This document shows, one piece after another, positions 53,860-64,000 of a stretch of 64,000 bases of DNA. Location: positions 13,551,700 through 13,615,699 of the forward strand of contig NC_088654.1 in assembly GCF_964019385.1 (NCBI RefSeq), written 5' to 3'. Position 1 is the first letter of the stretch. Every line of letters begins with the position of its first letter. The notes beneath the pieces were generated by a model. It was not told the DNA's origin. It ran no database searches and was given only the letters and a program-made list of their open reading frames with translations. Both the position numbers and the translations under genes were made by a program. This DNA is from Sycon ciliatum (taxonomy: Eukaryota > Porifera > Calcarea > Leucosolenida > Sycettidae).

Positions 53860-54379
53860 TTCGAAATCCTGCATTTTTTCGTGTTCCATGGATCATACCT
53901 TCAGTTCCAATCACTCAATCTTCATAATCTCGGGCCTCCTGGAAACGTATCGGGGAGAGGAAGAGAATGAGGTCAACCATGATCGTCAATACTGTTGACA
54001 GTGTATATCCAACGTGCGTCGGTGGTGCGAAAAATGCCTCAAATGTACTGATGGTAACCTGCTGTAGCTATTTCGTTTTTCTCGATTGCAGAGTTTCGAT
54101 CTTTTCTGTGTACTCTTGAGAATATCACAAGTGAAACCCGTGTAAATTTGTGCAAGTCAGCGTAGAGAAAAGTCTCAAATTCTCAATGCTCAAGTCACGA
54201 TGCCTACCGACAGCTGAGGGTGTTCTCTTCGACTTGGACTTATGGATCTTTCGATTTGATCGAGATTCAACTGAATTACGATCTGTTGAATTTTTGCATT
54301 CTTGCCAGATCGATCGTGTGCCCTACCAAAAATGCCCAAACACGTTGCACGTTTGGAACATTTGGAGGGTTTCCGGGCA
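53860..54379. other. Old dispersed repeat shared with 38930-39215
   Basis: GGGCCTCCTGGAAACGTATC, then TCGATTGCAGAGTTTCGATC and AAAAGTCTCAAATTCTCAAT match the earlier region with many changes. No coding domain. Confidence 0.45.
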
Positions 54380-55660
54380 ACGGGAACCCCCCTCCCCCCT
54401 CACTCACACTAATCCTGGAGCTTTTTGCAATCAGCGTCGCGTCAGATGCCTTGCCTTTGTTTGCTGACTACCTCAGCAAGCGTCGACAACGAGTTGCGTA
54501 AGTTGGTGGCACCAGTCGTCAACCGATCTCTGTAGTCTGCGATGGTGGCTGTGGCAGAGCTGCTCCATTCCAATTGTCTGTTCTCAATACTGCCAAGACA
54601 TAAGTCGTCGGTATCACAGCGAGCCGTCACACCACAGTCGACTTGTCTATCAACTGCCATGGTACCCTTCTGCAACAAGCATTCACTGTTTAGTACCTGG
54701 GTATCCAGCTCGACGAACGCATTCGTTAGGCCCCCACATCAAGCAGGAACACCTCTTCTACGATGCTCTGATAATGCCTCATGCTCTGTATGCAGCCAAC
54801 GCTTTTTGTCCGGGTCTTCCGGAAGAATGACGGCAAATTTTTTATGAGACTGAATAAGAGGTGTATCCGTTGCATCACCATCCAGCATCCACCAGCGCAA
54901 AAAAATTCACTCTATCTACAACTCGGAATCCGCCTTGTGATAGAGCGAGCAGAGTGCCAAACCCGCCTCCTAGTTTACCGTCATCACCAAGGAAGTGCCA
55001 GGAGTCTCCTGGAATTCTCTCTTCCAGGTCTGGATCGAACACGTTGCCCGCACAACGAGGGGCCGTGTGACAGGCGATGTGTCCCTGCCGATCATTGACC
55101 ACAGGTCGTGTCGACCAAATGTTGGGCTTCCTTCTTATGGAACAGCCTGCATGTTGACCTGAAAGCAGCAGACACACTCCAACCAATCAAACGCCGCATC
55201 AAATGTGAAAGCGGTGGGCCCTGACTAGTGCATAGCTACGGGAATTTCAGCGGTGTGGGTCCTGGTTAGCGCCAGACGCTATTGAAGTAGCGCTATTTTA
55301 ATCGCAACGTGAGTAGTCCGTCTTTGCCTTGTCCCGCAATGGAATCATGTGAGGATTGCAGGCCGAACATAACTGCTATTCTATGGAACTGTTTACCCCC
55401 AGTCTAACATGGGAAGCCTCGCTCTATAAGTTCAAAGCTGCCCTCAGGAAATTTACAGCTGACCATGCTTATGCAATCAACGGAATTCCGCCACCTTGCA
55501 GTTGATTTTCCCCATTTCTCTCCTCATCAATCCCTACTTGTCATTTTACAGACATCTACATGTACTAGTAGTAGTACTGCTCTTTCAATCAAATGAACCC
55601 TTTCGACAGGCACATTGCCTTTGGGTCATGTCATTTCATAATAATAATGATAATAATAAC
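54380..55660 (+). pseudogene. Decayed LINE, RT and C-terminal relic
   Basis: Plus-strand fragments in several frames: FADYLSKRRQRVA near 54460 (the RT segment before the GVPQGS block), YLGIQLDERIR near 54693 (interrupted), RLNKRCIRCITIQ near 54848, LLVYRHHQGSARSL near 54970, and a terminal WEASLYKFKAALRKFTADHA near 55405. An (AAT)n-like tail lies at about 55638-55660. The catalytic YADD segment is deleted and many stops are present. Confidence 0.6.
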
Positions 55661-55950
55661 AGAAAGCGCAAAAAAAGGAGGATGAGCTAGGTCCCGCGGC
55701 AGGAAAAAAATGCCGAACGTTACTGGTTGATGACGAAACTGGCAAGACAATGACATACCCGCCGCACTGTAACTTGACGACGCGAAGCAACAAATCACCC
55801 AGCTTACAAGGGAGGCTCAAGTTTATGTAATACCAATTTGAAAGGGAAGTTCGATATAGCCGAATCTCACACCAACAATGCGCCTTTTAAATCTACTGGT
55901 AATAACTTGTTGCACAAGCTTTTATTTCACATTCTTTCTCTCCTTTGCAG

Positions 55951-56283
55951 TGGTAAATACTTGTTCTGGTGCAGCAGTAAAATGTTACTTCCAAACCACT
56001 GCGTCGGATTATTTTTGTCACTGTCCCTTTGGCAAGATATTTACTGGATCTTCTTGTGAAGCCAAAGCAACTTGTGACACTCAGGATCGCTATCAGACGT
56101 GCAACCGATACCCAACCTGCAACAGTTCATCTGATAATGTCTTCCACTGCCAATGTGGCAGTGAGTTCACTCTGCAGGGTCCGATGTGCAGCCTGAAGCC
56201 AGAATGCACAATGTGTGGACCGCATGAAGCTTGCAGTCAGGTATCAGGAGGATACAAATGTCTTTGTCCTCCTCACCAGTCAG
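55951..56283 (+). CDS. EGF-like cysteine-rich exon (phase 1-1, 333 nt)
   Basis: The acceptor TTTCTCTCCTTTGCAG and donor GTATGT bound 333 nt, starting with two bases and ending with one base of split codons, the classic symmetric phase of EGF exons. The 110-odd residues carry three cysteine clusters: CSGAAVKC with FCHCPFGKIFTGSSC; CNRYPTC with FHCQCGSEFTLQGPMC; and CTMCGPHEAC with YKCLCPP. EGF modules occur in secreted or membrane proteins. The frame can be read upstream to an ATG at 55878 followed by a hydrophobic stretch, so this could instead be a first exon with a signal peptide; I prefer the acceptor. Coding past 56283 runs into repeat R1 and is intronic. Confidence 0.75.
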
Positions 56284-56289
56284 GTATGT

Positions 56290-56500
56290 ATGTATGCATG
56301 TATACTTTATTTGAATTCGCAAATCCAAACGAGCACAAATGCTCAATGACAAGGCAGCGAATATGTTATTATGTTACAGGGAAGGAGGGTTGGGGAGAAA
56401 ATAAGGAGAAAAAAGAGAGAATGGTAGATATCTCAATGAAGAGCGAAGCGTTATCAAACTACCAGTAAGTCAGCGAACGATAAGTCGATAGTTCTGTAAC
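56290..56500 (-). repeat. Interspersed repeat R1, copy 3
   Basis: TTTATTTGAATTCGCAAATC, GCTCAATGACAAGGCAGCGA and GGGAAGGAGGGTTGGGGAGA as in 2374-2575. Inserted just inside the intron after the EGF exon. Confidence 0.7.
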
Positions 56501-56992
56501 TGTAGGTAAGAGTGGTATCTAACAGTTTCAAGTTATATGTGACCACTTTTCAGGAAGCCAGGACATATTTTGCTCGTCTTCATCTGCGGTTTCCCTCTTA
56601 TTAATAATGCTACTGGCCCTATTTTGATGTTGACCAGCCGTGCACAGCCATTTAAGGGGGGGGTGGGGGCACCGGAGAGAGGTAAAAGAACTGGAAGGAA
56701 GTGAATTAAAATAGTTTGGTTTACTTTCAGGAAGGGAGCGGCACGCCTGGGATGGTCGAATGTGTCCGCTATGGCCTGTACGCATTAAGCTTCTTAGGTG
56801 CAGATCGCTGGAATTCGCTCCCTGCTTCTGTTCGTATTTGCTCCACGCTATCAGACTTCCGCTCATCCATACAAAACATATAGGGTACCCCATAAGAATG
56901 CCTTAGGCCTGTGGGAATGCCCTATTCAAAATTTAACGAGAGAGCTTGGAAGCTCAGGGCCCTACGCTATGCTTTTTTGCCTTGATGACCTA
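56501..56992. other. Unassigned intron sequence
   Basis: Contains a G-rich run near 56655 (GGGGGGGGTGGGGG). Fragments near 56760-56880 (RSLEFAPCFCS-like frames) have no secure identity. Confidence 0.35.
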
Positions 56993-57488
56993 GACAAAAA
57001 AAAGCATAGGGGTGTTATAAATTCTTTAAAAATTTCCTTTCTTTTTTAAACATAACCTGGGATTCGAACCCGCACTATCGCGAACCCTGCATGCATACCC
57101 CGATACACTTCGCATACATACTAATTCTTCCAAGTTGTTTCACATTGTGATCTTGCATTTGAAAGCCCTATTTAAATATGCATTGTGGCCAGCCGTCTTT
57201 GATGGCACGGTACGGTAGGGGATAGGTACGGGACAGGTATGATCGAGGGTAATACGACACCGTCTCCCGTACCGTACCATCAAACACAGCTGGCCACATA
57301 CAGCTGCCCGCAATATTCAAATAGGGCTTTCAAACGCAAGATAATAACGTAAAGCAACTTGGAAGAATGGGTATGAATGCGAAGTGTATGTGGGAATGCA
57401 TGTAGGGCGATAGTGAGGGTTCGAATCCCAGGATATGCCTGAAAAAAAAGGAGAATTGAACAATTTATAACATCCTATGCTTTTTTGC
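56993..57488. mobile_element. Large foldback element with tRNA-like arms
   Basis: Arms of roughly 215 bp run from AAAAAAAAGCATAGG through GGGATTCGAACCCGCACTAT, CTTCCAAGTTG and GAAAGCCCTATTTAAATATG to the centre near 57240, then back in inverted orientation with scattered mismatches. Each arm contains a B-box-like GGTTCGAATCCCAGG, on opposite strands. No ORF. Confidence 0.75.
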
Positions 57489-57945
57489 CGTCAGATACGG
57501 ATAGCGCCAGGCGTGACACAAACAAACACACAAACAAATACCAAATTAAAGCTGTGTGGACCCTGGCTAGCGCCAGACGTTACTGAAGTAACGTCTTCTG
57601 CATAGGTACGGGAATATATATTTTAATAATCATAATGATAATGTGCACACGGTATAATATTACAGTATGTGTTGATGAATGTGCAGAACTCCAAAAATAT
57701 GAGAGAGGCGGCCGCATGTACTCATATTCATACCAATAGGCAAAGCTCATGTACCTTCGCTATACTTCCGGAAATATTTTCGACGTATAGTTATCTGCTT
57801 AAAACTGCATCGAATAGAATGCAATAGGAATCGGAAAAGGAAGAAAAGGAGAAAGAGAGAACGAAGGAAATACAGAGGAAAGGAGAGACAGAGATCCGGG
57901 AGCTAAAGTGCACGTTTATTATTATTATTATTATTATTATTTTAC
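57489..57945. other. Unassigned; ends in (TTA)n
   Basis: 57545-57610 (GGACCCTGGCTAGCGCCAGACG, then TACGGGAATATA) shares words with 55225-55290. A purine-rich tract is at 57830-57900 and (TTA)n at about 57917-57942. Confidence 0.4.
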
Positions 57946-59048
57946 CCGCGTGCTAGTTTGTACGTGAAGTGTGTGGGTTACAGTGAGGGCTGCGTCCCAC
58001 CCGCCTGTGTGGATTCACAGGAAGTGTGAGTTACGAAGTCTGAAGAAAATGTTGAACGGCCTCTGCTGGGATGACGACTACACCATAGCTCAGTGGTTAG
58101 AGCATCGCTGGCTACAAGCGAGGGTCCCTGGTTCGAGTCCTGGTGGTGACAGTCAATTTTTTCTTCAGACTTTTCCCGTTTGTCTCTTTCCCTCAAACCA
58201 GTCAATATTTTATGACTTGGGGCTCCCCGCGTGCTAGTTTGTACGTGAAGTGTGTGGGTTACAGTGAGGGCTGCGTCCCACCCGCCTGTGTGGATTCACA
58301 GGAAGTGTGAGTTACGAAGTCTGAAGAAAATGTTGAACGGCCTCTGCTGGGATGACGACTACACCATAGCTCAGTGGTTAGAGCATCGCTGGCTACAAGC
58401 GAGGGTCCCTGGTTCGAGTCCTGGTGGTGACAGTCAATTTTTTCTTCAGACTTTTCCCGTTTGTCTCTTTCCCTCAAACCAGTCAATATTTTATGACTTG
58501 GGGCTCCCCGCGTGCTAGTTTGTACGTGAAGTGTGTGGGTTACAGTGAGGGCTGCGTCCCACCCGCCTGTGTGGATTCACAGGAAGTGTGAGTTACGAAG
58601 TCTGAAGAAAATGTTGAACGGCCTCTGCTGGGATGACGACTACACCATAGCTCAGTGGTTAGAGCATCGCTGGCTACAAGCGAGGGTCCCTGGTTCGAGT
58701 CCTGGTGGTGACAGTCAATTTTTTCTTCAGACTTTTCCCGTTTGTCTCTTTCCCTCAAACTAGTCAATATTTTATGACTTGGGGCTCCCCGCGTGCTAGT
58801 TTGTACGTGAAGTGTGTGGGTTACAGTGAGGGCTGCGTCCCACCCGCCTGTGTGGATTCACAGGAAGTGTGAGTTACGAAGTCTGAAGAAAATGTTGAAC
58901 GGCCTCTGCTGGGATGACGACTACACCATAGCTCAGTGGTTAGAGCATCGCTGGCTACAAGCGAGGGTCCCTGGTTCGAGTCCTGGTGGTGACAGTCAAT
59001 TTTTTCTTCAGACTTTTCCCGTTTGTCTCTTTCCCTCAAACCAGTCAA

Positions 59049-59050
<2 letters not shown>
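57946..59050 (+). repeat. Tandem array of four tRNA-derived SINE units (281-bp period)
   Basis: Units start at about 57946, 58227, 58508 and 58789 and are almost identical. Each has a leader (CGTGCTAGTTTGTACGTGAA, then CCACCCGCCTGTGTGGATTC), then A-box TAGCTCAGTGG (58086 in unit 1), B-box GGTTCGAGTCC (58130), then TGGTGGTGACAGTC and CAGACTTTTCCCGTTTGTC. AAGTCTGAAGAAAA before the tRNA part and TTTTCTTCAGACTT after it are perfect inverted 14-mers. Units join through CAATATTTTATGACTTGGGG, and the array is bounded by (TTA)n on both sides. Anticodon-like ACA is present, but arm mismatches and the 3' body argue against a working tRNA. Confidence 0.9.

Positions 59051-59090
<40 letters not shown>
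59049..59090. repeat. (TTA)n microsatellite
   Basis: About 14 perfect units following the last SINE unit, in the position of a SINE tail. Confidence 0.9.
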
Positions 59091-59102
59091 GCACTTACGC
59101 GT

Positions 59103-59554
59103 CAATAGGGAGGTTTCGCTCTACGGAATTACGTATGAAAATATCGTAGGAACTGCACGGAATTTTCATACGTAAAAAACAGAACTGTTGGGTTTCGCTC
59201 TACGTGATTTCTCCACGACTACTAAACATGCGTTGTTGCTTTGGAGACGCGTTGGCTTCATGCGCCCACCGGTGCACCGCATGCACCATGAACCGAAACC
59301 GCGTTTTCCATCTTATTTTGCACGTGGTGTACGGTGTGTGTACCTTGTGTTTCGCGCGGCTTGAACGTTGCCATGGACAAATGCGGAAAATGCCGAGAAA
59401 TATTTCAAAAAGTGATACGGAGGACCCAACGTAGGAAAGAGCTTTCCTACGGAATTCCGTAGAGAGATTTACGTATGAAAGCTGCCCTCGCTCCCCGGCG
59501 CGTACGACATACGGATATTCATACGTAATTACGTAGAGCGAAACCTCCCTATTG
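59103..59554. mobile_element. 452-bp MITE with CAATAGGGAGG ends
   Basis: Left CAATAGGGAGGTTTCGCTCT, then ACGGAATTACGTATGAA; right end is the inverted match (TTCATACGTAATTACGTAGA, then CGAAACCTCCCTATTG). Near-palindromic TACGTA words also occur inside. The ORF within has no known domain. Confidence 0.75.
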
Positions 59555-59909
59555 TCAGCGGTGGTAAACCGACCACAAATTCGCACGTGCTGAATGGACT
59601 TGGGAAATGAAAAATAAAAATAAAAAAGCAATGACAACAGAAATAGAAATACAATACAAGACGTACCTGCTAAGGGGCACATGACAGCATTGCTCAGATT
59701 GAACAGAGGACGCAGACACAGGATAAAGGGCATTGTCGACTCCGTTTTGAGAATAATCCAGTAAAATGGTGGCATATGAATGTTAATCCATGCACTACGT
59801 TTTAGAGAGGGGAATTTTGTTAGTATTTAAAAAAGATGTTAATTATTACTATTACCGCAGCAGTTATGAAAAGCAGTACTGTGATATTTCGGAGCAATAT
59901 TATTTGGTT
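59555..59909. other. Unassigned spacer
   Basis: No motif recognised. It contains the 3' end region of the minus-strand LINE. Confidence 0.35.
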
Positions 59910-62230
59910 TTAGTCGTAGACGCCACTATTGGACTTGCAGACGTCCTCGCAAAGGTCCTTCCACTCCCCTCTGCCCTGTGCAATCTCCCGGATGGAGAGG
60001 AGATCAGACAACGTCTTGAGTCCCCTCCGCCCTACTCTCTGCAGGTCACGGGATAGCACGATAGGCAGAGTCGTTCTTGGCCGTCCCCTCCACACTGTTT
60101 CCTTCACCTGGTAGTAGTTAATCATAGCCGCCACAGCAGGACATCCGTCAGGCATGCGCAGTATATGGCCAAAGCGTCTCCATCTGGCTAGGCGAACAAA
60201 GTTAGATATCGGTTGTGCTTTGCACCTCTTGTAGAGAGCAGCATTGCTTATTGTTTGTGGCCACCTAATACCGATGAGACTACGCAACTGCCTGCGGTGA
60301 AACGAATCCAGTTGGGCCTCGGCCACTGAAGTGGGTGCCCAGGTGCCGCTGTTGTACAGTAGGACCGGCATCACGAACACGTTGTACAGCCTCAGTCTCA
60401 ATTCCTCACGCACTAATGTTCTCCGCTTCCAAAGACTGTACATTGCTCTGTAGGACACTGTGGCGAGCTGTTTTCGCCTGGTGATGTCTTCGTCGTCACG
60501 AATCAGAGAACCTAACTTTTTCGTCATTCTCCATTCTTCCGAGACTCGATCCTGCTGCCGGGTGAGTTTTGTGTGTTCGGTCTTCTCTGCGTTGACATGG
60601 AGATTCCATTGCCTGAGAACTGTTGCGGCAAGAGGTTCAAGCTGTGCTAGCCAAGCAGATGAGGTACTGACAAAATCGGTGTCGTCCGCGTAGATGATGT
60701 CGATTGGTAGAGTGCTATCTGCAAGACAGCGAGGTGGGGCTGTGGCGAGGACATCGCGCAGTGCTGCGTCTAGATAGACTACAAATAGCACAGGGGAAAG
60801 TGAGTCTCCCTGTGGAGTGCCAATTGTTGTGTGGAAAGGGGTAGACTTAAAACCTCCAAGTCGAAAACTCAGCGTCGTGTTAGCGATGAGCAACCTTACC
60901 AAACGTAGGTCATCCGGAAGTAGGAAGGTCTCCAAAACGGCCAGAAGTCGGTGCCGCTGAATGGTGTCAAATGCTTTTGACATGTCTATACCGAGAATTT
61001 CAATGACATACTTATATTTCTGGACTGTTGCTGCAAGCCATTTGTGACACCAAACTGCATCTACCGTTGATCGTCCTGCCCGGAATCCACTCTGGTTGTC
61101 ACTGAGAAAGGTATTAACTCTATGTGAGATGCGTTTCAGGGTGATAAGTGACACCGCCTTCCTGAGGGCAGTTAGAAGCACTATGGGACGAAGATTTCCA
61201 GGTGGTCCCTTCTTTTTGTTAGGTTTTTGAAGAGCAATCAGTGTGCCTAGGCCGAGGCTGATGGGTTTCGAAGACCCTGTTCAACAGGCGGATCATAGCC
61301 TCCAGGAGTTTCTCACCACCATATTTCAGGAGTTCGGCCGCAATACCATCCGGGCCACATGCTCTACCATTGTTTAGTTTCTTGAAGCTATCTCGGAGCT
61401 CGGAAGTTGTGATAGACCGATCGAGTGGTCAAGGCTCACCGATGAAGGGCTCTATGGCTGAAGCATGTTTATCTGTAAACTGGTGTTGGAAATGTTCTTT
61501 AACGATAGCTACTGCTTCCTGGGCTCTGCCGACCAGTTTGCCGTGTTTATCCTGCACTACCGTGGTCACTGCCGGCCGCCTCCGCATTGTGGCAACTGCC
61601 TTGAACATTTGTGCGCCGTTCTTCAGTTTCTCTACTTCCTTAGCCTTCAGGTCCAGTTCTTCCTCGGCACGGTCTAGGCACAGCTTCCGCACCTTGTGTT
61701 GAATTCGGTTACGTTTGGGTTTGAGGGATTCTCTCTTCTTGTCGTCAGTGACAAATGTCAGCTGTATGCGCAGCTGCCTCTGCTCCTTCGATAGGGCTTC
61801 TAGTTCTGCATCATCGTATTTTTGGTGTTTTTCTCTTGGCGTATCCCACAGTTGTTGCTGCTGCACTGTGAATGTGTTTTTGAATAGCGTTCCAGTTCTC
61901 CTGCACGTCGTCTCCTGCCTCCCCAGTAGGCTCTGCAAGTGAATCTGATAGCTTCTTTGCATAGGCGAGCTGTACTTCTTTCTCTGATGCCAGGCGTAGT
62001 GTATTGACACTGGGCTGTCTGCTTATGCTCCGTTTGTGCGTCAGGCTACCCAAGACACCATACACTCTCGATATCTCTAGGTTTGCGATTACAATTCTAT
62101 GATCTGAGTATTATAAGTCTCCATCCCGCCGTAGCTCCTGCAGTTCTTCAAGAGACGTTTCTGTGACTCACGGCAAATAATATAATCAATCTGATTGTGC
62201 AGAGGGACTTTTTGGTCTGCTTCTCACGTT
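59910..62230 (-). pseudogene. RTE-like LINE, 5'-truncated, with stops and frameshifts
   Basis: Minus-strand order: endonuclease C-terminus (QKVPLHNQIDYIICRES near 62210; SDHRIVIANLEISRVYG near 62090), linker (62065-61811 and 62010-61429 in different frames; DDVQENWNAIQKHI, LVGRAQEAVAIVKEHFQHQF), RT N-terminus near 61420-61260 (KKLNNGRACGPDGIAAELLK), then a 423-residue open frame 61181-59910 with DNQSGFRAGRSTVDAVW, LGIDMSKAFDTIQRHRLL, GTPQGDSLSPVLFVVYLD and IIYADDTDFV. The RTE-type tail is RWRRFGHILRMPDGCP. Frameshifts near 61870 and 61265 and a stop near 61430 inactivate it. The RT catalytic core itself is intact. Confidence 0.82.
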
Positions 62231-62509
62231 TAGTACGATGATTTTAACTTTTTCACTTAATGTATCGAAAAATTTTGGTCATTGCCCCTCTTGCTCACAA
62301 ATCCCACCGAGCCACACTAGCTATAGAAATCCGATAACATCGAAACAAACCAGAATAAGAACCTTAGAAGCAGCCACCAAATCGAAACCAAGCGCACGCT
62401 CTATTACAATGCATGGACCCACCAGGAACCCGACTGGGCTTTAGTTATGCAGATAAAGAACCTCAAATTGACATTGCCGTCGACCGTCGTAGTAGTGGCA
62501 GTTTTAAAG
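62231..62509. other. Unassigned spacer
   Basis: No recognised feature. Contains scattered ACC/AAA-rich words near 62330-62420. Confidence 0.35.
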
Positions 62510-62670
62510 CACCGAGTCTTTTTTGGGGGGGGGGGTTAACGCGAAACTATGAACCTCGAGAACAGACTACTGCATGGTAGAGGTGGCTGCAGACGCAACC
62601 GTGGTGGTGAAACTGGAGCATCTCCGCCGACCTGAGGGGTCAGCTTCAGCGACACTTCAGTGCAGGGAAG
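62510..62670 (-). mobile_element. LINE 3'-end fragment, second copy
   Basis: GAACAGACTACTGCATGGTA, then CTGGAGCATCTCCGCCGACC match 10271-10378 closely. Read on the minus strand it ends in a CCCC/AAAA-rich tail at 62513-62537. Confidence 0.55.
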
Positions 62671-62929
62671 GATTGAGAAAACAATTACTGTAAGCCCTAT
62701 GATAGGGTATTACTTACGAAGATGTACGCACGAGGATATAGCGGCCAGCCTTTGACATTCAACTGATTTAATTCAGTCCTGGGCAAGTCAGGCTCACGCA
62801 ATTGGCGTCCTGGGCTTGGCCCTACTTATTAGCTTGCAGCACAGTCAGGGTGCTAGCGTGGACCACCCTTCTCTCCGCACGGCACTCACTGGAGACTCCG
62901 ATGGCGATTCCAAGCGACGCGCTACCTAC

Positions 62930-63300
62930 ATGTATACTACCGGTGGTGATGGCGAAGCTGATGAGGACGACGACAGGCAGGCTGCTGCCCAAGACAAGGA
63001 GGGTATTCCCCAAGACCAGCAGCGATTGATTTTCGCCGGCACGCAGTCGGAAGCAGGAGCCCACTCTTCACTTGGTACTTCGTCGGTGGGATGCAGATTT
63101 TCGTCAACACTATTCCTGGCTAGACCATCACTCTTTACGTCGCGCAAAGCGATGCTATCGACAATGTGAAGACCACGATTCAAGACGAGGAGGGAGGTCA
63201 TTTGTCTGACGCCGAGCTAGCCGCTCTGAGTGACCGGCTCAACCAAGATGAAGATAAAACCTGGCTTGCTCTCCACCATAGCTCCAGCCGCCGCCGTGGT
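62930..63300 (+). pseudogene. Polyubiquitin-like pseudogene
   Basis: QDKEGIPQDQQRLIFAG at about 62990-63040 is nearly the ubiquitin segment around residues 31-47. After a frame change, a second unit begins at 63091 with MQIFVNTIPG, a stop in place of Lys-11, then TITLYVAQSDAIDNVK and TIQDEEG, matching ubiquitin 12-34 with many changes. Gly-Gly precedes the second Met in its frame, as at a polyubiquitin junction. Stops, frameshift and lost C-termini show it is dead. It could come from a polyubiquitin or a ubiquitin-like fusion gene. Confidence 0.7.
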
Positions 63301-64000
63301 TACTAACGCTGATTCCAGGTATGGCATTTTCTTTCCTGTCTTCCTTCAGTCTCCCTGTACTTTTCAGTCTTCCTTTATGCGAGTGTGTGAATCCAGTTTA
63401 GTTTGGTAGGCGTCTGATCATGGTGAGCCACGGTTTACCCAGCTAACGTGGGACAATGTGTGTGACAACGCCCCTTATAGTTATAGTGTATTCAGTTCGG
63501 TTTTTGAACTGCGATGTTCCTGGCGGGTTGTGCCAGCGTTGTGCAGCAAGAGTGCTGTGGATTTTCAGGTCCTATTTGGAGAACAGTTCTTTCCCCTTTT
63601 GACCCCGGTGAGATCGTGTGAACCTGGTGTGCTTCTACTTTATGATTTGTTATCAGTTCATTTCTTCTGTCTACTCTAAACGTTATCATTTCCGATATAA
63701 TTTGCCATCTTCCGGTTGACGCTGTGTTCATAACTCTTCACTAATTTTTTGAAAACCACGAGGGCGTGATAATCTGTAGGAAGGGAGGGTGTAGTATCCC
63801 TGCCCGACCAATACGGAAGCAGTACGGAACTAATACGGAGCTTGCCTGATGTATATTTAGTGTATCTCCGTATGTAAGCGTACGTCGTCTGCTGCATAAA
63901 AGCGGCTGCGCATTTCTGTTTTGAAGAAGATTAGATTAGATTAGATTAGATAGCAACGAAAGCTAACTCGAAGATGAGATTTTGATAATAACGAGCTATT
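63301..64000. other. Unassigned; LTR-like words and (GATTA)n
   Basis: 63790-63920 (GTAGTATCCCTGCCCGACCA, TACGGAGCTTGCCTG, TGCATAAAAGCGGCTGCGC) resembles 31405-31515 and might be LTR or promoter sequence. A short (GATTA)n run lies at 63928-63951. No gene was recognised. Confidence 0.4.

Noticed and set aside
55878-55950. Signal peptide start for the EGF protein at 55878
   Set aside because: The stretch is hydrophobic, but it coincides with a strong polypyrimidine tract and AG acceptor, which better fit a phase 1 EGF exon. Not excluded.
58081-59010. Four tRNA genes in the 57946-59050 array
   Set aside because: Anticodon and T arms contain mismatches and a 3' SINE body with an A/T-rich tail follows; scattered single copies elsewhere confirm a mobile SINE.

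Overview
This window looks like repeat-rich nuclear DNA from an animal, probably a marine invertebrate. Coding sequence is scattered in short exons with consensus splice sites. There are RNA polymerase III-type tRNA-derived SINEs, several clades of non-LTR retrotransposons, many small inverted-repeat DNA elements, and a long satellite array. I see no bacterial-style operons. I cannot assign a species.

Host gene. Six plus-strand exons (1764-1835, 4496-4567, 8807-8878, 37164-37238, 40011-40082, 45396-45467) each encode one 24-25 residue leucine-rich repeat (LRR). All six lie between an AG acceptor and a GT donor in the same phase. Downstream, 55951-56283 is a symmetric phase 1-1 exon encoding EGF-like cysteine modules. 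The simplest reading is one or two extracellular LRR/EGF genes whose introns hold nearly everything else. The first two LRR exons lie in a local duplication (1482-2485 and 4213-5225).

Most interesting content. A 479-bp satellite (11320-19370, about 16.8 units) carries a type I hammerhead self-cleaving ribozyme on the minus strand. I found 17 copies, with the catalytic core unchanged in all. A second, unrelated tandem repeat of about 352 bp (52896-53850) carries two plus-strand hammerheads, one of them (53572-53615) with perfect stems I and II. Both look like animal 'retrozymes', that is, hammerhead-bearing tandem DNA able to yield unit-length, potentially circular RNAs.

Mobile DNA, left to right: LINE 3' remnant (3325-4195, -); hAT-like MITE (5859-6363); Crypton/DUF3504 recombinase-like pseudogene (7662-8450, -); full-length two-ORF LINE A (about 24598-31404) split by a 5'-truncated LINE B (27318-29466) with a 7-bp target duplication; a miniature LTR-like unit with a 45-nt tRNA-Leu antisense segment (32269-33068); an RTE-like LINE (34385-35867, -) inserted in a MITE; two adjacent TTAA-flanked elements sharing one TTAA (40779-44049 and 44054-44795); a restriction-like-endonuclease LINE broken by three frameshifts (48194-50715, -); a four-unit tandem SINE (57946-59050); and an RTE-like pseudogene (59910-62230, -). 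A decayed polyubiquitin-like pseudogene lies at 62930-63300.

All calls come from reading the sequence. No alignments, folding programs or database searches were run, so clade names are approximate and identities are by eye.
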